Shown one piece after another: positions 1-8,166 of a stretch of 17,186 nt of DNA (positions are counted from its first letter, which is position 1; each line of letters begins with the position of its first letter). The DNA is from Massilia sp. (lineage in GTDB: Bacteria; Pseudomonadota; Gammaproteobacteria; Burkholderiales; Burkholderiaceae_D), in NCBI GenBank assembly GCA_003520365.1, contig DOUW01000107.1, forward strand, positions 3,778-20,963, written 5' to 3'. The position numbers were made by a program, and so were the translations under genes. The notes under the pieces are model-generated. The model had not been told where the DNA came from. It did not search any database and saw only the letters and a list, made by a program, of their open reading frames with translations.

Positions 1-58
1 TTGGCGCCAGCACGAGGCTGGCGACAATCGCTGCCAGCGCGAGTTTTGTTTTCATCAT
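1..58 (-). CDS. N-terminus of an exported protein (partial, runs off the window)
   Basis: Only the first ~19 codons are present, read leftwards off the window edge. They encode MMKTKLALAAIVASLVLAP, a short basic start followed by an uninterrupted hydrophobic stretch, which is typical of a Sec signal peptide or a lipoprotein leader. An AGGG sequence lies 9 bases before the ATG at 58, which favours that start over the in-frame ATG at 64 (only a few bases after AGGG) or the one at 55. The gene lies 219 bp downstream of the SNF2 helicase in the same orientation. The mature protein is outside the window, so no function can be given. Confidence 0.6.
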   Translation of the reverse strand, partial: MMKTKLALAAIVASLVLAP

Positions 59-277
59 CGTCATCTGCCCTGTGGAGTGTAGATCGGGGCGCGGCCCCGG
101 CGATATGTGGGCCAGCGCGCCAGAGTAGCACCATTCAGGCCGCTTGCGGGCGGCTGAAACAAACCGTCACGTTTCGTACAAATGGCCCCTGCGCGCCTCA
201 TCCACCGTCGGGTTCGCTTGCAAAAGCGGCAATGATCACACGGATCGGACGCGCGCGACAAGTGCGCGCTCGGCGCG
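59..277. other. Intergenic region upstream of the exported-protein gene
   Basis: This gap separates the helicase stop (278) from the exported-protein start (58). A small stem, GCGCGC at 251-256 pairing with GCGCGC at 264-269, follows the helicase stop, but no T-run follows it on the minus strand, so it is a weak terminator candidate. I see no convincing -35/-10 pair for the leftward gene. The short frames crossing the gap look like chance. Confidence 0.35.
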
Positions 278-3200
278 TCAGTGCTTCTCCAGGCCCTGCT
301 GCAGCATCGCCAGCATGTCGCTTGGGGACATGCGCGCGGCCATGTCGCCGCCTTCGAGCAGGCTCTCGGCCAGGTCGCGCTTGTGGTGGTGCAGTTCGAC
401 GATGCCTTCCTCGATCGTGTGGCGCGCCACCAGGCGGTAGATGGTCACCGGGCGCTGCTGGCCCATGCGGTGCGCCCGGTCCGAGGCCTGGTCCTCGACC
501 GCCGGGTTCCACCACGGGTCCATGTGGATCACGTAGTCGGCCGCCGTCAGGTTGATGCCGACGCCGCCGGCCTTCAGGCTGATCAGGAACAGATCGCCTT
601 CTCCGGCCTGGAAGGCGTCGACCCGTTTTTTCCGCTCCTGCATCGGGGTCGCGCCGTCCAGGTACTGGTAGCGGATGCCGCGCGCGTCGAGGTGCTTGCG
701 GATCAGGCTCAAATGGTCGACGAACTGGCTGAACACCAGCACCTTGTGGCGGTTCTCCAGCAAATCGTCGATCAGGTGCGCAAAGGTGGACAGCTTGCTG
801 CTGGCGATGCCGATGCCGGGCGCAACCAGCTCCGGATTGCAGACCGCGCGCCGCAGCCGCATCATCTCGGCCAGGATCGCGATCGACTTCTGGCTCTCGG
901 GCGCTTCCAGCGCGGCCAGTTTATCGAGCGCCTCGCGCCGCAGCGATTCGTACAGCGCCGTCTCTTCCGGCGTCAATTCGACCGGGATCACGATCTCGGT
1001 GCGCGGCGGCAGCTCGGTCAGCACCTGGCTCTTGGTGCGGCGCAGGATGAAGGGCTGCGTCAGGCGCCGCAGGCGTGCCCGCGCACCCGCTTCGGCGCGC
1101 TTGTCCTGGGCCTTTTCGATCGGACCGGCAAAGCGCAGCTGGAACTGGTCGCTGGTCCCGAGCAGACCGGGATTGATGAAGCGGAACAGGTTCCACAACT
1201 CGCCCAGGTGGTTTTCCAGCGGCGTGCCGGTGGCGATCATGCGGAACTCGCCGCGCAGCGCCATCACCGCCTGCGAGCGGCGCGTCGCCGCGTTCTTGAA
1301 GGCTTGCGCTTCGTCGAGCACGATGGTGTGCCAGGTCTTCTTCGCGAACAGCGGCGCTTCCAGCTGCAGCAGCCCGTAGCTGGCGACGATCACGTCGAAC
1401 GGGCCGGCGCTGTCGACCATGTCGGCGCGCTCGCCGGGACCGAACAGCTGGATGTTCAGCGTGGGCGCGAAGCGCGCGGCTTCGGCGATCCAGTTGGTGC
1501 AGACCGACGTCGGCGCGACCACCAGGGTCGGCCCGTTCGGCGCGCGCAGCAGGATCAGGGCCAGCGCCTGCAGGGTTTTGCCGAGACCCATGTCGTCGGC
1601 CAGGCAGACGCCCACGCCCCAGTGCGCCAGGCGCGCCAGCCACTCGAAGCCCTCGCGCTGGTAGTCGCGCAGCTCGGCCTGCAGGGTGCTCGGCAGCTGC
1701 GGCACGTACTCGGCATTCGCGGCCATCTTCTGCAGGTGCGCGCGCCAGGCTTTATCGGCTTCCACGCCGCCGGCATCGAGCGCCAGTTCCTCCAGCGCGA
1801 AGCTGGCCAGCGGGTGCACGCGCAGCGCTTGCGCGTCGGCGTCGGTGTAGGCGGCCAGGTCGGTCAATCGGCGGTGCAGTTCGTTCGTCAGCGCCAGGAA
1901 CTGGTTGTCGCCCAGCGCCACGAAGCGGCCTTCGCTGCCGCGCAGCTTTTCCAGCAGCGAGACCAGGTCGAGCACGCGGTTTTCGTCGACCACGACCTCA
2001 CCGTTGGCGGCGAACCAGTCCTTGTCGCGCTTGATGCTCAGGCGTACCGACTTCGACGAGACCTTCTTGCTGACCCTGAAAGGTTCTCCTTCGGGCCAGG
2101 CGATCACGACCTTCGACGCATCGAGTTCCTGCAGTTCGCTCACCAGTTCCAGGCAGGCCAGCGGCTGGCCGAGCAGCCATTCGTCGTGCTCTTCCTCGGC
2201 GCTTTCGAGCGCGCGGCACTCCGCCAGCAGCTGGCGCTGGCTTTCGCGCTCGGCGTTCAGGTCGCGCCTGGCTTCGGTACGCACGCCGTTGACGTCGGCG
2301 ATCACGCGCTCGGCGCCGCTGCCCGGCGCGTAATAGGCGCCAGTGTCCGGTAGCGGGCGCACCAGGATGCGGATGCGCAGGCCCTGGCCGTAGGGCAGCA
2401 GGTGCACGTGCAGGCGCGGGTCGGCGTCGATGCGTTCCAGGTCGGCGGCGCTGCTGCCGATGTCGGACTGCACCGTGACGATCGAGGAGATCGCGCCAAT
2501 CGCCTGCAGCACCCGCACCTCGGCTTCCAGCGGGACCACCAGGCCGTCGCCGACGATGGCGCCGATGCGGTGGTGCTCCTCGCGGATACGCACCACGCGC
2601 AGCCGGGTCGGCGATTCGCGCGTGACGACCACGTCGCCGTCGCCGAGCCGCACGGGCGGACGTAGCGAGATCGTCACATGCGCGCGGTCGGCCTTTACCA
2701 GCAGCTCCGGTTCGCCCGGCAGCAGTTCGACCCGGGTGCCGGGCGAGTCGAACCAGAACAGCAGCGGGTGGCCGACCAGCGCGGCGACCGCCTTGTCGAG
2801 GTCGAAATCGTAGCGCAGCCCGCTGCCGTAATGCTGGCGCTGGGCGCCGATGCTGGCCACCACCTGCAAGTCCTGGGACGTGACGAAATCGAGCGAGCCG
2901 GCCTCGTCGAGCAGGCGTTTCAGGCCCATCGGGCGGCCGCGGCTCCAGCCGCCTTGGGCATCGCGTTTCTGCTCGCGCGGCTCGATTTCCTGGATGCCGC
3001 CCAGGTGCGCGTCGTAGCGCAGCAGCCAGACCAGGCGCGATTCCTTCACCACTTCGACGTTGACGGCAGGCTGCAGGTTGATCAGGGCGTTCAGCTGGCG
3101 TTCCCAAGGCTGCTCGCGCTCGAACCAGAGCGTCATGTCGCTCAAGCGGTGGCGCTGGCGCAGGGCGATGGCGCGCTGCTCGTGCTGGACGCCGCCCAAT

Positions 3201-4420
3201 TGCCCCAGCAGACCGGCCAGCTGGGCGCTGATGAAGTCGAAACCGGCGGCTTCCGACAGCGCCAGGCTCTCTTCGAGTTGCGCGCGCCGGGCCGACAACT
3301 GCGGCATGCCCAGCCACCAGTGCAGCAGCGCCCGGAACATCACAGGCTGCAGCGCGCTTTCCCAGCTGCGCGAGGGCAGCATCTCGGCGTCGACGGTGCC
3401 GCCGCGGATCTGGCGCAGCATGCTCAGTTGCTGGTAGACGGCGGTGTCGTGGCTCTGCACGGCGCGCGTGGCGCTGTCGAGGTAGCTCTCGACCAGCTTC
3501 TGGTGCTTGGCGTCGCCGCGGCGCAGCAGGGCCGCCACGTACAGGTGCCCGCCGATGCCGGCAAAGATCGCCTTGCGCTTGCCGGTCTCGCGCCGCAGCA
3601 GTTTCAAGGCCGCCTCGAAGCCGCTCAGGGCCTCGTCGAGCTGGTCGCGCAGCAGCAGGATCACGCTGCGGTAGAACAGGGCGGCCGAGTCGTCCAGCTC
3701 CGCCAGCAGGGTGCCGGCATCGTCCAGGCGGCCGCACAGGATCAGGTGCTCGGCCAGGGACACGCGCAGGGCCATCGAGGCGCCGCCGTGGGCGACGTGG
3801 CGCTCGACGTAGGTGCGGATATCGGATGCGGCGGCGGGTTCGCGCTGGACATGGGCGATCAGTACCGCCAGCACGTCGTCGCGCAGTTTCGGGTGGATGC
3901 GGTCGACCAGTTCCGGCTCGAAGGGGCGCGCGCAGATGTCGACCAGCGGATGCGAATATGCGGCTTCATGGCATGCCAGGCAAGCCGTCAACAGCGGTGT
4001 TACGTGGGCTGCGTCCTTGCCTTCGATGAGCGCCAGGCGTAGCAGGGCAACGCCCTGGCGGTAGCTGCGCAGCACCGGCCGGCCCTGCCAGTCGATCCGC
4101 AAGGGCATCTCGTGCAGATAGGCGAGCGCCAGCGTTTCCAGCTCGTCGGCATCGAGCATGGCGTGCAACATTGGCCAAGCCAGCTCGGGCTCGATGACGA
4201 AGCCGCGGCCCGTCACTTCCCTGATCAGGCCATTGTCGCGCAGGGTGCTCAGGTCTTCGTTCGAAGCCTTTTCGGTAAATGCGGCGTCGTAGATGAGTTT
4301 CAGGCATTCGTGGACGCGCTTGCGGCCGACCGGCTCGCCAGCTATCGCGAGCAGGCCGAGGGCGCGCTTGAATTCGTCGGAAAGGCCGTCAATGCGTTTG
4401 CGTGGGCTTGTCAATGTCAT
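278..4420 (-). CDS. SNF2-family DEAD/DEAH-box helicase (1380 aa) with long uncharacterised N-terminal half
   Basis: The C-terminal ~480 residues form a SNF2/Swi2 ATPase. There is a Q-motif-like DYQREGFEWL before the Walker A motif DDMGLGKT (K948), a DEAQ Walker B box (D1036, E1037), the SATGTPLENH-type motif III region (here IATGTPLENH), and a helicase C lobe with VFSQF (~1228) and SDRAHRMGQ (~1312-1320). Such proteins use ATP to translocate on or remodel nucleic acid-protein complexes. The first ~900 residues are not a domain I recognise. Residues ~1-90 look like a winged-helix fold, and ~240-400 are leucine/alanine-rich helices resembling TPR-like repeats. I see no SWIM-type CxC zinc motif. 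The ATG at 4420 is chosen because it overlaps the preceding peptidase stop as ATGA, indicating translational coupling. The frame stays open further upstream, but only inside the peptidase gene. The partner and substrate are unknown. Confidence 0.9.
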   Translation of the reverse strand: MTLTSPRKRIDGLSDEFKRALGLLAIAGEPVGRKRVHECLKLIYDAAFTEKASNEDLSTLRDNGLIREVTGRGFVIEPELAWPMLHAMLDADELETLALAYLHEMPLRIDWQGRPVLRSYRQGVALLRLALIEGKDAAHVTPLLTACLACHEAAYSHPLVDICARPFEPELVDRIHPKLRDDVLAVLIAHVQREPAAASDIRTYVERHVAHGGASMALRVSLAEHLILCGRLDDAGTLLAELDDSAALFYRSVILLLRDQLDEALSGFEAALKLLRRETGKRKAIFAGIGGHLYVAALLRRGDAKHQKLVESYLDSATRAVQSHDTAVYQQLSMLRQIRGGTVDAEMLPSRSWESALQPVMFRALLHWWLGMPQLSARRAQLEESLALSEAAGFDFISAQLAGLLGQLGGVQHEQRAIALRQRHRLSDMTLWFEREQPWERQLNALINLQPAVNVEVVKESRLVWLLRYDAHLGGIQEIEPREQKRDAQGGWSRGRPMGLKRLLDEAGSLDFVTSQDLQVVASIGAQRQHYGSGLRYDFDLDKAVAALVGHPLLFWFDSPGTRVELLPGEPELLVKADRAHVTISLRPPVRLGDGDVVVTRESPTRLRVVRIREEHHRIGAIVGDGLVVPLEAEVRVLQAIGAISSIVTVQSDIGSSAADLERIDADPRLHVHLLPYGQGLRIRILVRPLPDTGAYYAPGSGAERVIADVNGVRTEARRDLNAERESQRQLLAECRALESAEEEHDEWLLGQPLACLELVSELQELDASKVVIAWPEGEPFRVSKKVSSKSVRLSIKRDKDWFAANGEVVVDENRVLDLVSLLEKLRGSEGRFVALGDNQFLALTNELHRRLTDLAAYTDADAQALRVHPLASFALEELALDAGGVEADKAWRAHLQKMAANAEYVPQLPSTLQAELRDYQREGFEWLARLAHWGVGVCLADDMGLGKTLQALALILLRAPNGPTLVVAPTSVCTNWIAEAARFAPTLNIQLFGPGERADMVDSAGPFDVIVASYGLLQLEAPLFAKKTWHTIVLDEAQAFKNAATRRSQAVMALRGEFRMIATGTPLENHLGELWNLFRFINPGLLGTSDQFQLRFAGPIEKAQDKRAEAGARARLRRLTQPFILRRTKSQVLTELPPRTEIVIPVELTPEETALYESLRREALDKLAALEAPESQKSIAILAEMMRLRRAVCNPELVAPGIGIASSKLSTFAHLIDDLLENRHKVLVFSQFVDHLSLIRKHLDARGIRYQYLDGATPMQERKKRVDAFQAGEGDLFLISLKAGGVGINLTAADYVIHMDPWWNPAVEDQASDRAHRMGQQRPVTIYRLVARHTIEEGIVELHHHKRDLAESLLEGGDMAARMSPSDMLAMLQQGLEKH

Positions 4421-6354
4421 GCAGGTAAATTCTCGATTTCCACCCGGGGCAGCTCGCCCGGCACCGCAATGCCGAACACGCGCAGGTAGAACACCAGCTC
4501 CGCTTCCAGGGTGCGCACCACGCTGTCGGCCTTGCGGAAGCCGTGGCCTTCGCCCTCGAGCGTGATGTAGGCGACCGGCACCCCGCGCGCGCGCAGCGCT
4601 TCCACCATCGACTCCGACTGCTGCGGCGGCACCACCTTGTCGTCCAGGCCCTGGAAGAAGATCATCGGGCGCGTGAGCGAGGCGGTGTGATGGATCGGCG
4701 AACGCTGGCGGTACACGGCCGCGGCCTGGGCTTTCGGGGCGATCAGGTATTCGTTGTAGTGCGACTCGAACTTGTGCGAGTCGGCGTCCAGCCCGGCCAG
4801 GTCGGACACGCCGTAGTAGCTGGCGCCGGCCTTGAACACGTCGTGGAAGGTAAGGGCGGAGAGGGTCGTCAGGCCGCCGGCGCTGCTGCCGCGGATCAGG
4901 AGGCGCTCGGGGTCGGCCAGCCCTTGTTCGGCCAGGTGGCGCGCGCCGGCCACGCAGTCCTCGACGTCGATCACGCCCCACTGGCCGCGCAGCAGGTCGC
5001 GGTAGTGGCGCCCGAAACCGGTGCTGCCGCCGTAGTTCACGTCGAGCACGGCAAAGCCGCGGCTGGTCCAGAACTGGGTGGCCAGTTTGAGGGTGCTGGT
5101 CGCCATGCCGGTCGGGCCGCCGTGGCCGATCACGATCAGAGGCGGCAGCTCGCCATCGGTCGGCGTGTAGTCCTTGTTGGCCGGTGCGTAGTGGAAGGCG
5201 TAGGCGGTGCGGCCGTTCGCGCTCGGGTAGCGGATGCTGCGCGGGACCGACAAATACCCCGCGTCGGGCAGGTGTTCGATCGAGCGCGCCAGTACCTCGC
5301 GCGCGCCGCTGTCGACGTCGACCAGGGCCAGTTCCAGCGCGATCGTCGGCGAGCCGGCCAGCAGCGCCACCTTGCCGGAATTGACGCGCAGTTCGCGGAT
5401 TTCCTGGTAGGGCGTATCGATCGGCGTCAGGGCGCAGCCGCGCGTGGACAGGCGCGCCAGGCGGCTGACGCCCTCTTCGATATAGGTGCAGACGATCTCG
5501 TCGGCCGAGCGGAAGCCGTACATCGCGCCGCCGAAGACCCAGTGCGGGCCGCCGAATTCCGCTTCGCGCGGGCACAGCGCGTGCACCACGCCGTGCTCGA
5601 AGCGGTACAGGTTCCACCAGCCGCTGCGGTCGGACACGAAGTGCAGCAGGCCGTCGGGCGACCACTCCGGCTGGCAGATCGATTCATCCATGCCGCCCGC
5701 GACCATGCGGCCATCGACCAGGCTGCCGTCCGGGGCGACATTGGCCACCCACAGCTCGGTGCCCTGCCAGGGCATGCGCGGGTGGTCCCAGCACAGCCAG
5801 GCCAGGTGGCGCCCGTCCGGGGACAGGCGCGGCGCCGCATAGAAGTCGTTGCCGTCGACCAGGATCGTCTCGCTGCCGTCGAAGCCGACCGCGCAGATCG
5901 TATTGACCGGGTAGGCTTCGCCCGCCAGGTGGTCTTCGCGCACCGCGACCAGGCGGCTGCGTGCGCGGTCGGGCACGAAGTCGGCGTAGCGCACCGCGTC
6001 TTCCCTGGTCATCAGGACCGGCGCGCCATCGTTGTCGACGCGGTACAGGCGGTTGTCGGCATGGTGCGAGAACCACACCGTGCCCCCGTCCACCGCATAG
6101 GCGCCGCCGCCGTACTCGTGCACGCGGTTGCGCACGTTGAAGGGGGCGGGCGTGAGCTCGGCCTGGCTGGCGGCGCGCCGGCGCAGCAGGGTGGTGCGGC
6201 CGGCTTCGCTCGCGCGGCCGGCCAGCCACAGCACGTCATCGCCGTCGAGCGCGAGCTGCGACAGCGGCATGGCGCCGGCCGCAACCACGGCGGCGCTGAT
6301 CGGGGAAGTCCAGGTGCCGCAGGGCGCGGCCTGTGGGCGGTGCGGGTCGGTCAT
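4417..6354 (-). CDS. S9 (prolyl oligopeptidase) family serine peptidase, 645 aa
   Basis: The N-terminal ~380 residues have beta-propeller blade signatures (WSPDGLLHF, LSPDGRHLAW), and the C-terminal part is an alpha/beta-hydrolase. The catalytic triad can be read directly: the nucleophile in RGSSAGG (Ser491), an Asp in GLDDKVVPP (Asp572), and His604 in EGEGHGF. This matches acylaminoacyl-peptidase/S9C-like enzymes, which cleave short peptides or blocked N-termini. No signal peptide is seen, so it is probably cytoplasmic. I start it at ATG 6354 (MTDPHRP). The upstream in-frame ATG at 6387 overlaps a TATAAT box at 6386-6391, so it would not be in the message. The stop overlaps the helicase start by 4 bp (ATGA), making a two-gene operon. 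The exact substrate cannot be told from sequence. Confidence 0.92.
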   Translation of the reverse strand: MTDPHRPQAAPCGTWTSPISAAVVAAGAMPLSQLALDGDDVLWLAGRASEAGRTTLLRRRAASQAELTPAPFNVRNRVHEYGGGAYAVDGGTVWFSHHADNRLYRVDNDGAPVLMTREDAVRYADFVPDRARSRLVAVREDHLAGEAYPVNTICAVGFDGSETILVDGNDFYAAPRLSPDGRHLAWLCWDHPRMPWQGTELWVANVAPDGSLVDGRMVAGGMDESICQPEWSPDGLLHFVSDRSGWWNLYRFEHGVVHALCPREAEFGGPHWVFGGAMYGFRSADEIVCTYIEEGVSRLARLSTRGCALTPIDTPYQEIRELRVNSGKVALLAGSPTIALELALVDVDSGAREVLARSIEHLPDAGYLSVPRSIRYPSANGRTAYAFHYAPANKDYTPTDGELPPLIVIGHGGPTGMATSTLKLATQFWTSRGFAVLDVNYGGSTGFGRHYRDLLRGQWGVIDVEDCVAGARHLAEQGLADPERLLIRGSSAGGLTTLSALTFHDVFKAGASYYGVSDLAGLDADSHKFESHYNEYLIAPKAQAAAVYRQRSPIHHTASLTRPMIFFQGLDDKVVPPQQSESMVEALRARGVPVAYITLEGEGHGFRKADSVVRTLEAELVFYLRVFGIAVPGELPRVEIENLPA

Positions 6355-6385
6355 GGCGGTTGGCGTCGAAAAGGGATGGAACCGC

Positions 6386-6391
6386 ATTATA
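6386..6391 (-). promoter_or_regulatory. Candidate -10 box for the S9 peptidase-helicase operon
   Basis: A perfect TATAAT reads leftwards about 32 bases upstream of ATG 6354, which predicts a 5' leader of roughly 25 bases. No good -35 hexamer lies 16-18 bases upstream (best is of the TCCGAC type), so the promoter assignment rests on the -10 box alone. It argues against the upstream ATG at 6387 being the start. Confidence 0.5.
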
Positions 6392-6435
6392 AGAGTTGAC
6401 AGGTTTTTCGTCGGATGCAGAGTCACCCCCAAGGA

Positions 6436-6444
6436 TGCGATAAT
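6436..6444 (+). promoter_or_regulatory. Candidate extended -10 promoter for hemE
   Basis: TGCGATAAT combines the TGn extension with a GATAAT hexamer, 32 bases before the hemE ATG. A TTGACA at 6396-6401 is too far away (37-base spacing) to be its -35. The match at the proper -35 distance is weak (TGCAGA). Confidence 0.35.
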
Positions 6445-6476
6445 ACCCCTCTTCACGACGCCAAATATTGCCAGCC

Positions 6477-7559
6477 ATGCCACAATTTGCCCCGCTCAAG
6501 AACGATACCTTCCTGCGCGCCCTGCTGCGCCAGCCGACCGAGTACACGCCCGTCTGGCTGATGCGCCAGGCGGGACGCTACCTGCCGGAATACCGCGCCA
6601 CCCGCGCGCGCGCCGGTTCGTTCCTGGGGCTGGCGAAAAACCCGGACTACGCCACCGAAGTCACGCTGCAGCCGATCGACCGCTATCCGCTGGACGCGTC
6701 GATCCTGTTCTCCGACATCCTGACCGTGCCCGACGCGATGGGCCTGGGCCTGTATTTCGCCGACGGCGAAGGCCCGAAGTTCGAGCGTCCGCTGCAGAGC
6801 GAAGCCGACGTGCTGGCGCTGCGCGTGCCGGACATGGATTCGCTCGACTACGTGTTCAAGGCCGTTACCCAGATCCGCACCGCGCTGGACGGCCGCGTGC
6901 CGCTGATCGGCTTCTCGGGCAGCCCGTGGACGCTGGCCTGCTACATGGTCGAAGGCCAGGGTTCGCGTGAATTCCACACCATCAAGAAGATGCTGTACGC
7001 ACGCCCCGACCTGATGCACCGCATCCTGGAGATCAACGCCACGGCGGTCGCCCAGTACCTGAACGCCCAGATCGACGCCGGCGCCCAGGCCGTCATGATC
7101 TTCGACTCCTGGGGCGGCGCGCTGGCCGATGGCGCCTACCAGGAATTCTCGCTGAAGTACATGGAGACGGTGGTCAGCCAGCTGCAGCGCGAGAAGGACG
7201 GCGTGCGCATTCCGGCGATCGTGTTCACCAAGGGCGGCGGCATCTGGCTCGACGAGATGGCGAACATCGGCGCCGACGCGCTGGGCCTGGACTGGACCGT
7301 CAACCTGGGCCGCGCCCGCGCCATGGTCGGCGACCGCGTCGCCCTGCAGGGCAACCTGGACCCGGCCATCCTGTTCGCTTCGCCGGAGCAGATCCGCGCC
7401 GAAGTCGAGCGTTCGCTCACCGCCTATGGCGTGCCGAGCGCCGGTTCGGGTCACGTGTTCAACCTCGGCCACGGCATTTCACAGTTCACGCCGCCGGAAT
7501 CGGTGAGCGCCATGGTGGAAGCTGTCCACAGCTTCAGCCGCAAGCAGCGCGCCGGCTGA
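6477..7559 (+). CDS. hemE: Uroporphyrinogen III decarboxylase (360 aa)
   Basis: HemE removes the four acetate carboxyl groups of uroporphyrinogen III to give coproporphyrinogen III, in the cytoplasmic branch of haem synthesis. Both family signatures are present: [12 protein letters not shown] at residues 29-40, and [16 protein letters not shown] at ~144-159. The conserved substrate-binding Asp is in LFSDIL (Asp79), and the C-terminal FNLGHGI contains His332. The length is normal for the family. The start is ATG 6477. A TTG nine bases upstream is in frame, but [10 protein letters not shown] matches the usual HemE beginning. No clear Shine-Dalgarno sequence is visible. The gene is divergent from the S9 peptidase and ends just before a long palindrome. 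Confidence 0.97.
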   Translation: MPQFAPLKNDTFLRALLRQPTEYTPVWLMRQAGRYLPEYRATRARAGSFLGLAKNPDYATEVTLQPIDRYPLDASILFSDILTVPDAMGLGLYFADGEGPKFERPLQSEADVLALRVPDMDSLDYVFKAVTQIRTALDGRVPLIGFSGSPWTLACYMVEGQGSREFHTIKKMLYARPDLMHRILEINATAVAQYLNAQIDAGAQAVMIFDSWGGALADGAYQEFSLKYMETVVSQLQREKDGVRIPAIVFTKGGGIWLDEMANIGADALGLDWTVNLGRARAMVGDRVALQGNLDPAILFASPEQIRAEVERSLTAYGVPSAGSGHVFNLGHGISQFTPPESVSAMVEAVHSFSRKQRAG

Positions 7560-7573
7560 CGCCGTCTTTTCTG

Positions 7574-7609
7574 ACGCGCTGCGGTGCACGATCGTGCGCC
7601 GCAGCGTGT
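7574..7609 (+). terminator. Long palindrome after hemE, probable terminator
   Basis: CGCTGCGG (7577-7584) pairs exactly with CCGCAGCG (7599-7606). The interior GCACGATCGTGC (7586-7597) is itself a perfect palindrome, so almost the whole 36 bp element folds on its axis with two G-U type positions. It begins 14 bases after the hemE stop and is followed by TGTTTCTCCCTT, which is T-rich but not a clean T-run. Confidence 0.6.
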
Positions 7610-7673
7610 TTCTCCCTTGTCGAAGGCGCTCAGGCAGCGCTGGCGTCCACAGGGCAGCGCAGCAAAATCACAC

Positions 7674-8146
7674 TTGTTCACATGTTTCAAAAATGCAAGC
7701 CGTCTACCTGTGGACAATTGGATGAGTGAACAAAGATCGCAAGCTATTGAATGCAAACGATTTTTCTGCGTTTACTTCTTGGGATTGCAATTCCGAAAAC
7801 TAGTTTTCCCAGAAAAATCGCCGTTTTTCAGGGCCTTGTTCACAAAGTTATCAACAGCACGAACAACTCAGCAATAAAAATGCTCGTGTTTACCGATACT
7901 TAGGAAAAGCTTCGCAGATAATTGTTTAAATATTCATTACTCGGGCGCATGCAAAACCAGTAAATCGCGGGTTATACACAATCATTGCAGATAGGGAAGC
8001 AAGTTGCTGTGGACTACTTTGACCTCTGTAAGTAATTGATTTTTAGAGTGTAATTTTTCTTGTATTTCCGCTAGTCTATGCATGGTTTGACTTAACGTAA
8101 ACTTCTCCACTGGTCAAGCAGTTCATTCTCCACAAAGTTTTCCACA
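7674..8146. other. DnaA-box cluster in AT-rich DNA: candidate replication origin or DnaA-titration site
   Basis: Against the consensus TTWTNCACA, perfect 9-mers are TTATACACA (7972-7980) and TTTTCCACA (8138-8146). One-mismatch boxes are TTGTTCACA (7674-7682 and 7836-7844), TTGTCCACA on the minus strand (7709-7717), TTATCAACA (7848-7856) and TTCTCCACA (8126-8134). Two-mismatch boxes are at 7725-7733 and 8008-8016 (minus) and 8103-8111 and 8148-8156 (plus). The DNA is markedly more AT-rich than the flanking genes, with candidate unwinding stretches at ~7860-7940 and ~8027-8075, and it contains a consensus IHF site. No credible gene is present in the gap. This is origin-like architecture, but function is inferred: the main oriC, a second origin element, or DnaA control of priA all remain possible. 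Confidence 0.6.
8029..8041 (-). promoter_or_regulatory. Consensus IHF-binding site
   Basis: TAAGTAATTGATT matches YAANNNNTTGATW, the reverse complement of the IHF consensus WATCAANNNNTTR, at every specified position. It lies between the DnaA-like boxes at 8008-8016 and 8103-8146. This is the kind of spacing where an IHF bend could bring box groups together. Confidence 0.45.
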
Positions 8147-8166
8147 GCCTTTCACAGCCAGACGAC

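Noticed and set aside
281..2353. 690-codon open frame on the plus strand opposite the SNF2 helicase
   Set aside because: It is antisense to clear helicase motifs, its product is low-complexity Q/R/A/V-rich, and long antisense frames are expected in high-GC genes.
4421..5665. Extension of the helicase reading frame upstream through the peptidase gene
   Set aside because: It lies entirely in a wrong frame of the peptidase and has arginine/proline-rich shadow composition; the ATGA overlap marks the real start.
278..6354. Helicase-peptidase pair as a phage-defence system
   Set aside because: I see no nuclease, methylase or other recognised defence partner nearby, and the flanking genes are housekeeping; there is no positive evidence.
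4543..6399. 618-codon open frame on the plus strand opposite the S9 peptidase
   Set aside because: It is antisense to a gene with a complete catalytic triad; the product is repetitive in A, R, V and H with no domain, and no ribosome site is seen.
6396..6401. TTGACA as the -35 of a hemE promoter
   Set aside because: No -10-like hexamer lies 16-18 bases downstream; the GATAAT candidate is 37 bases away.
7584..7877. 97-codon frame in the hemE-priA gap
   Set aside because: It begins inside the palindrome, has no ribosome site or family resemblance, and runs through DnaA-like boxes; regulatory DNA explains the stretch better.
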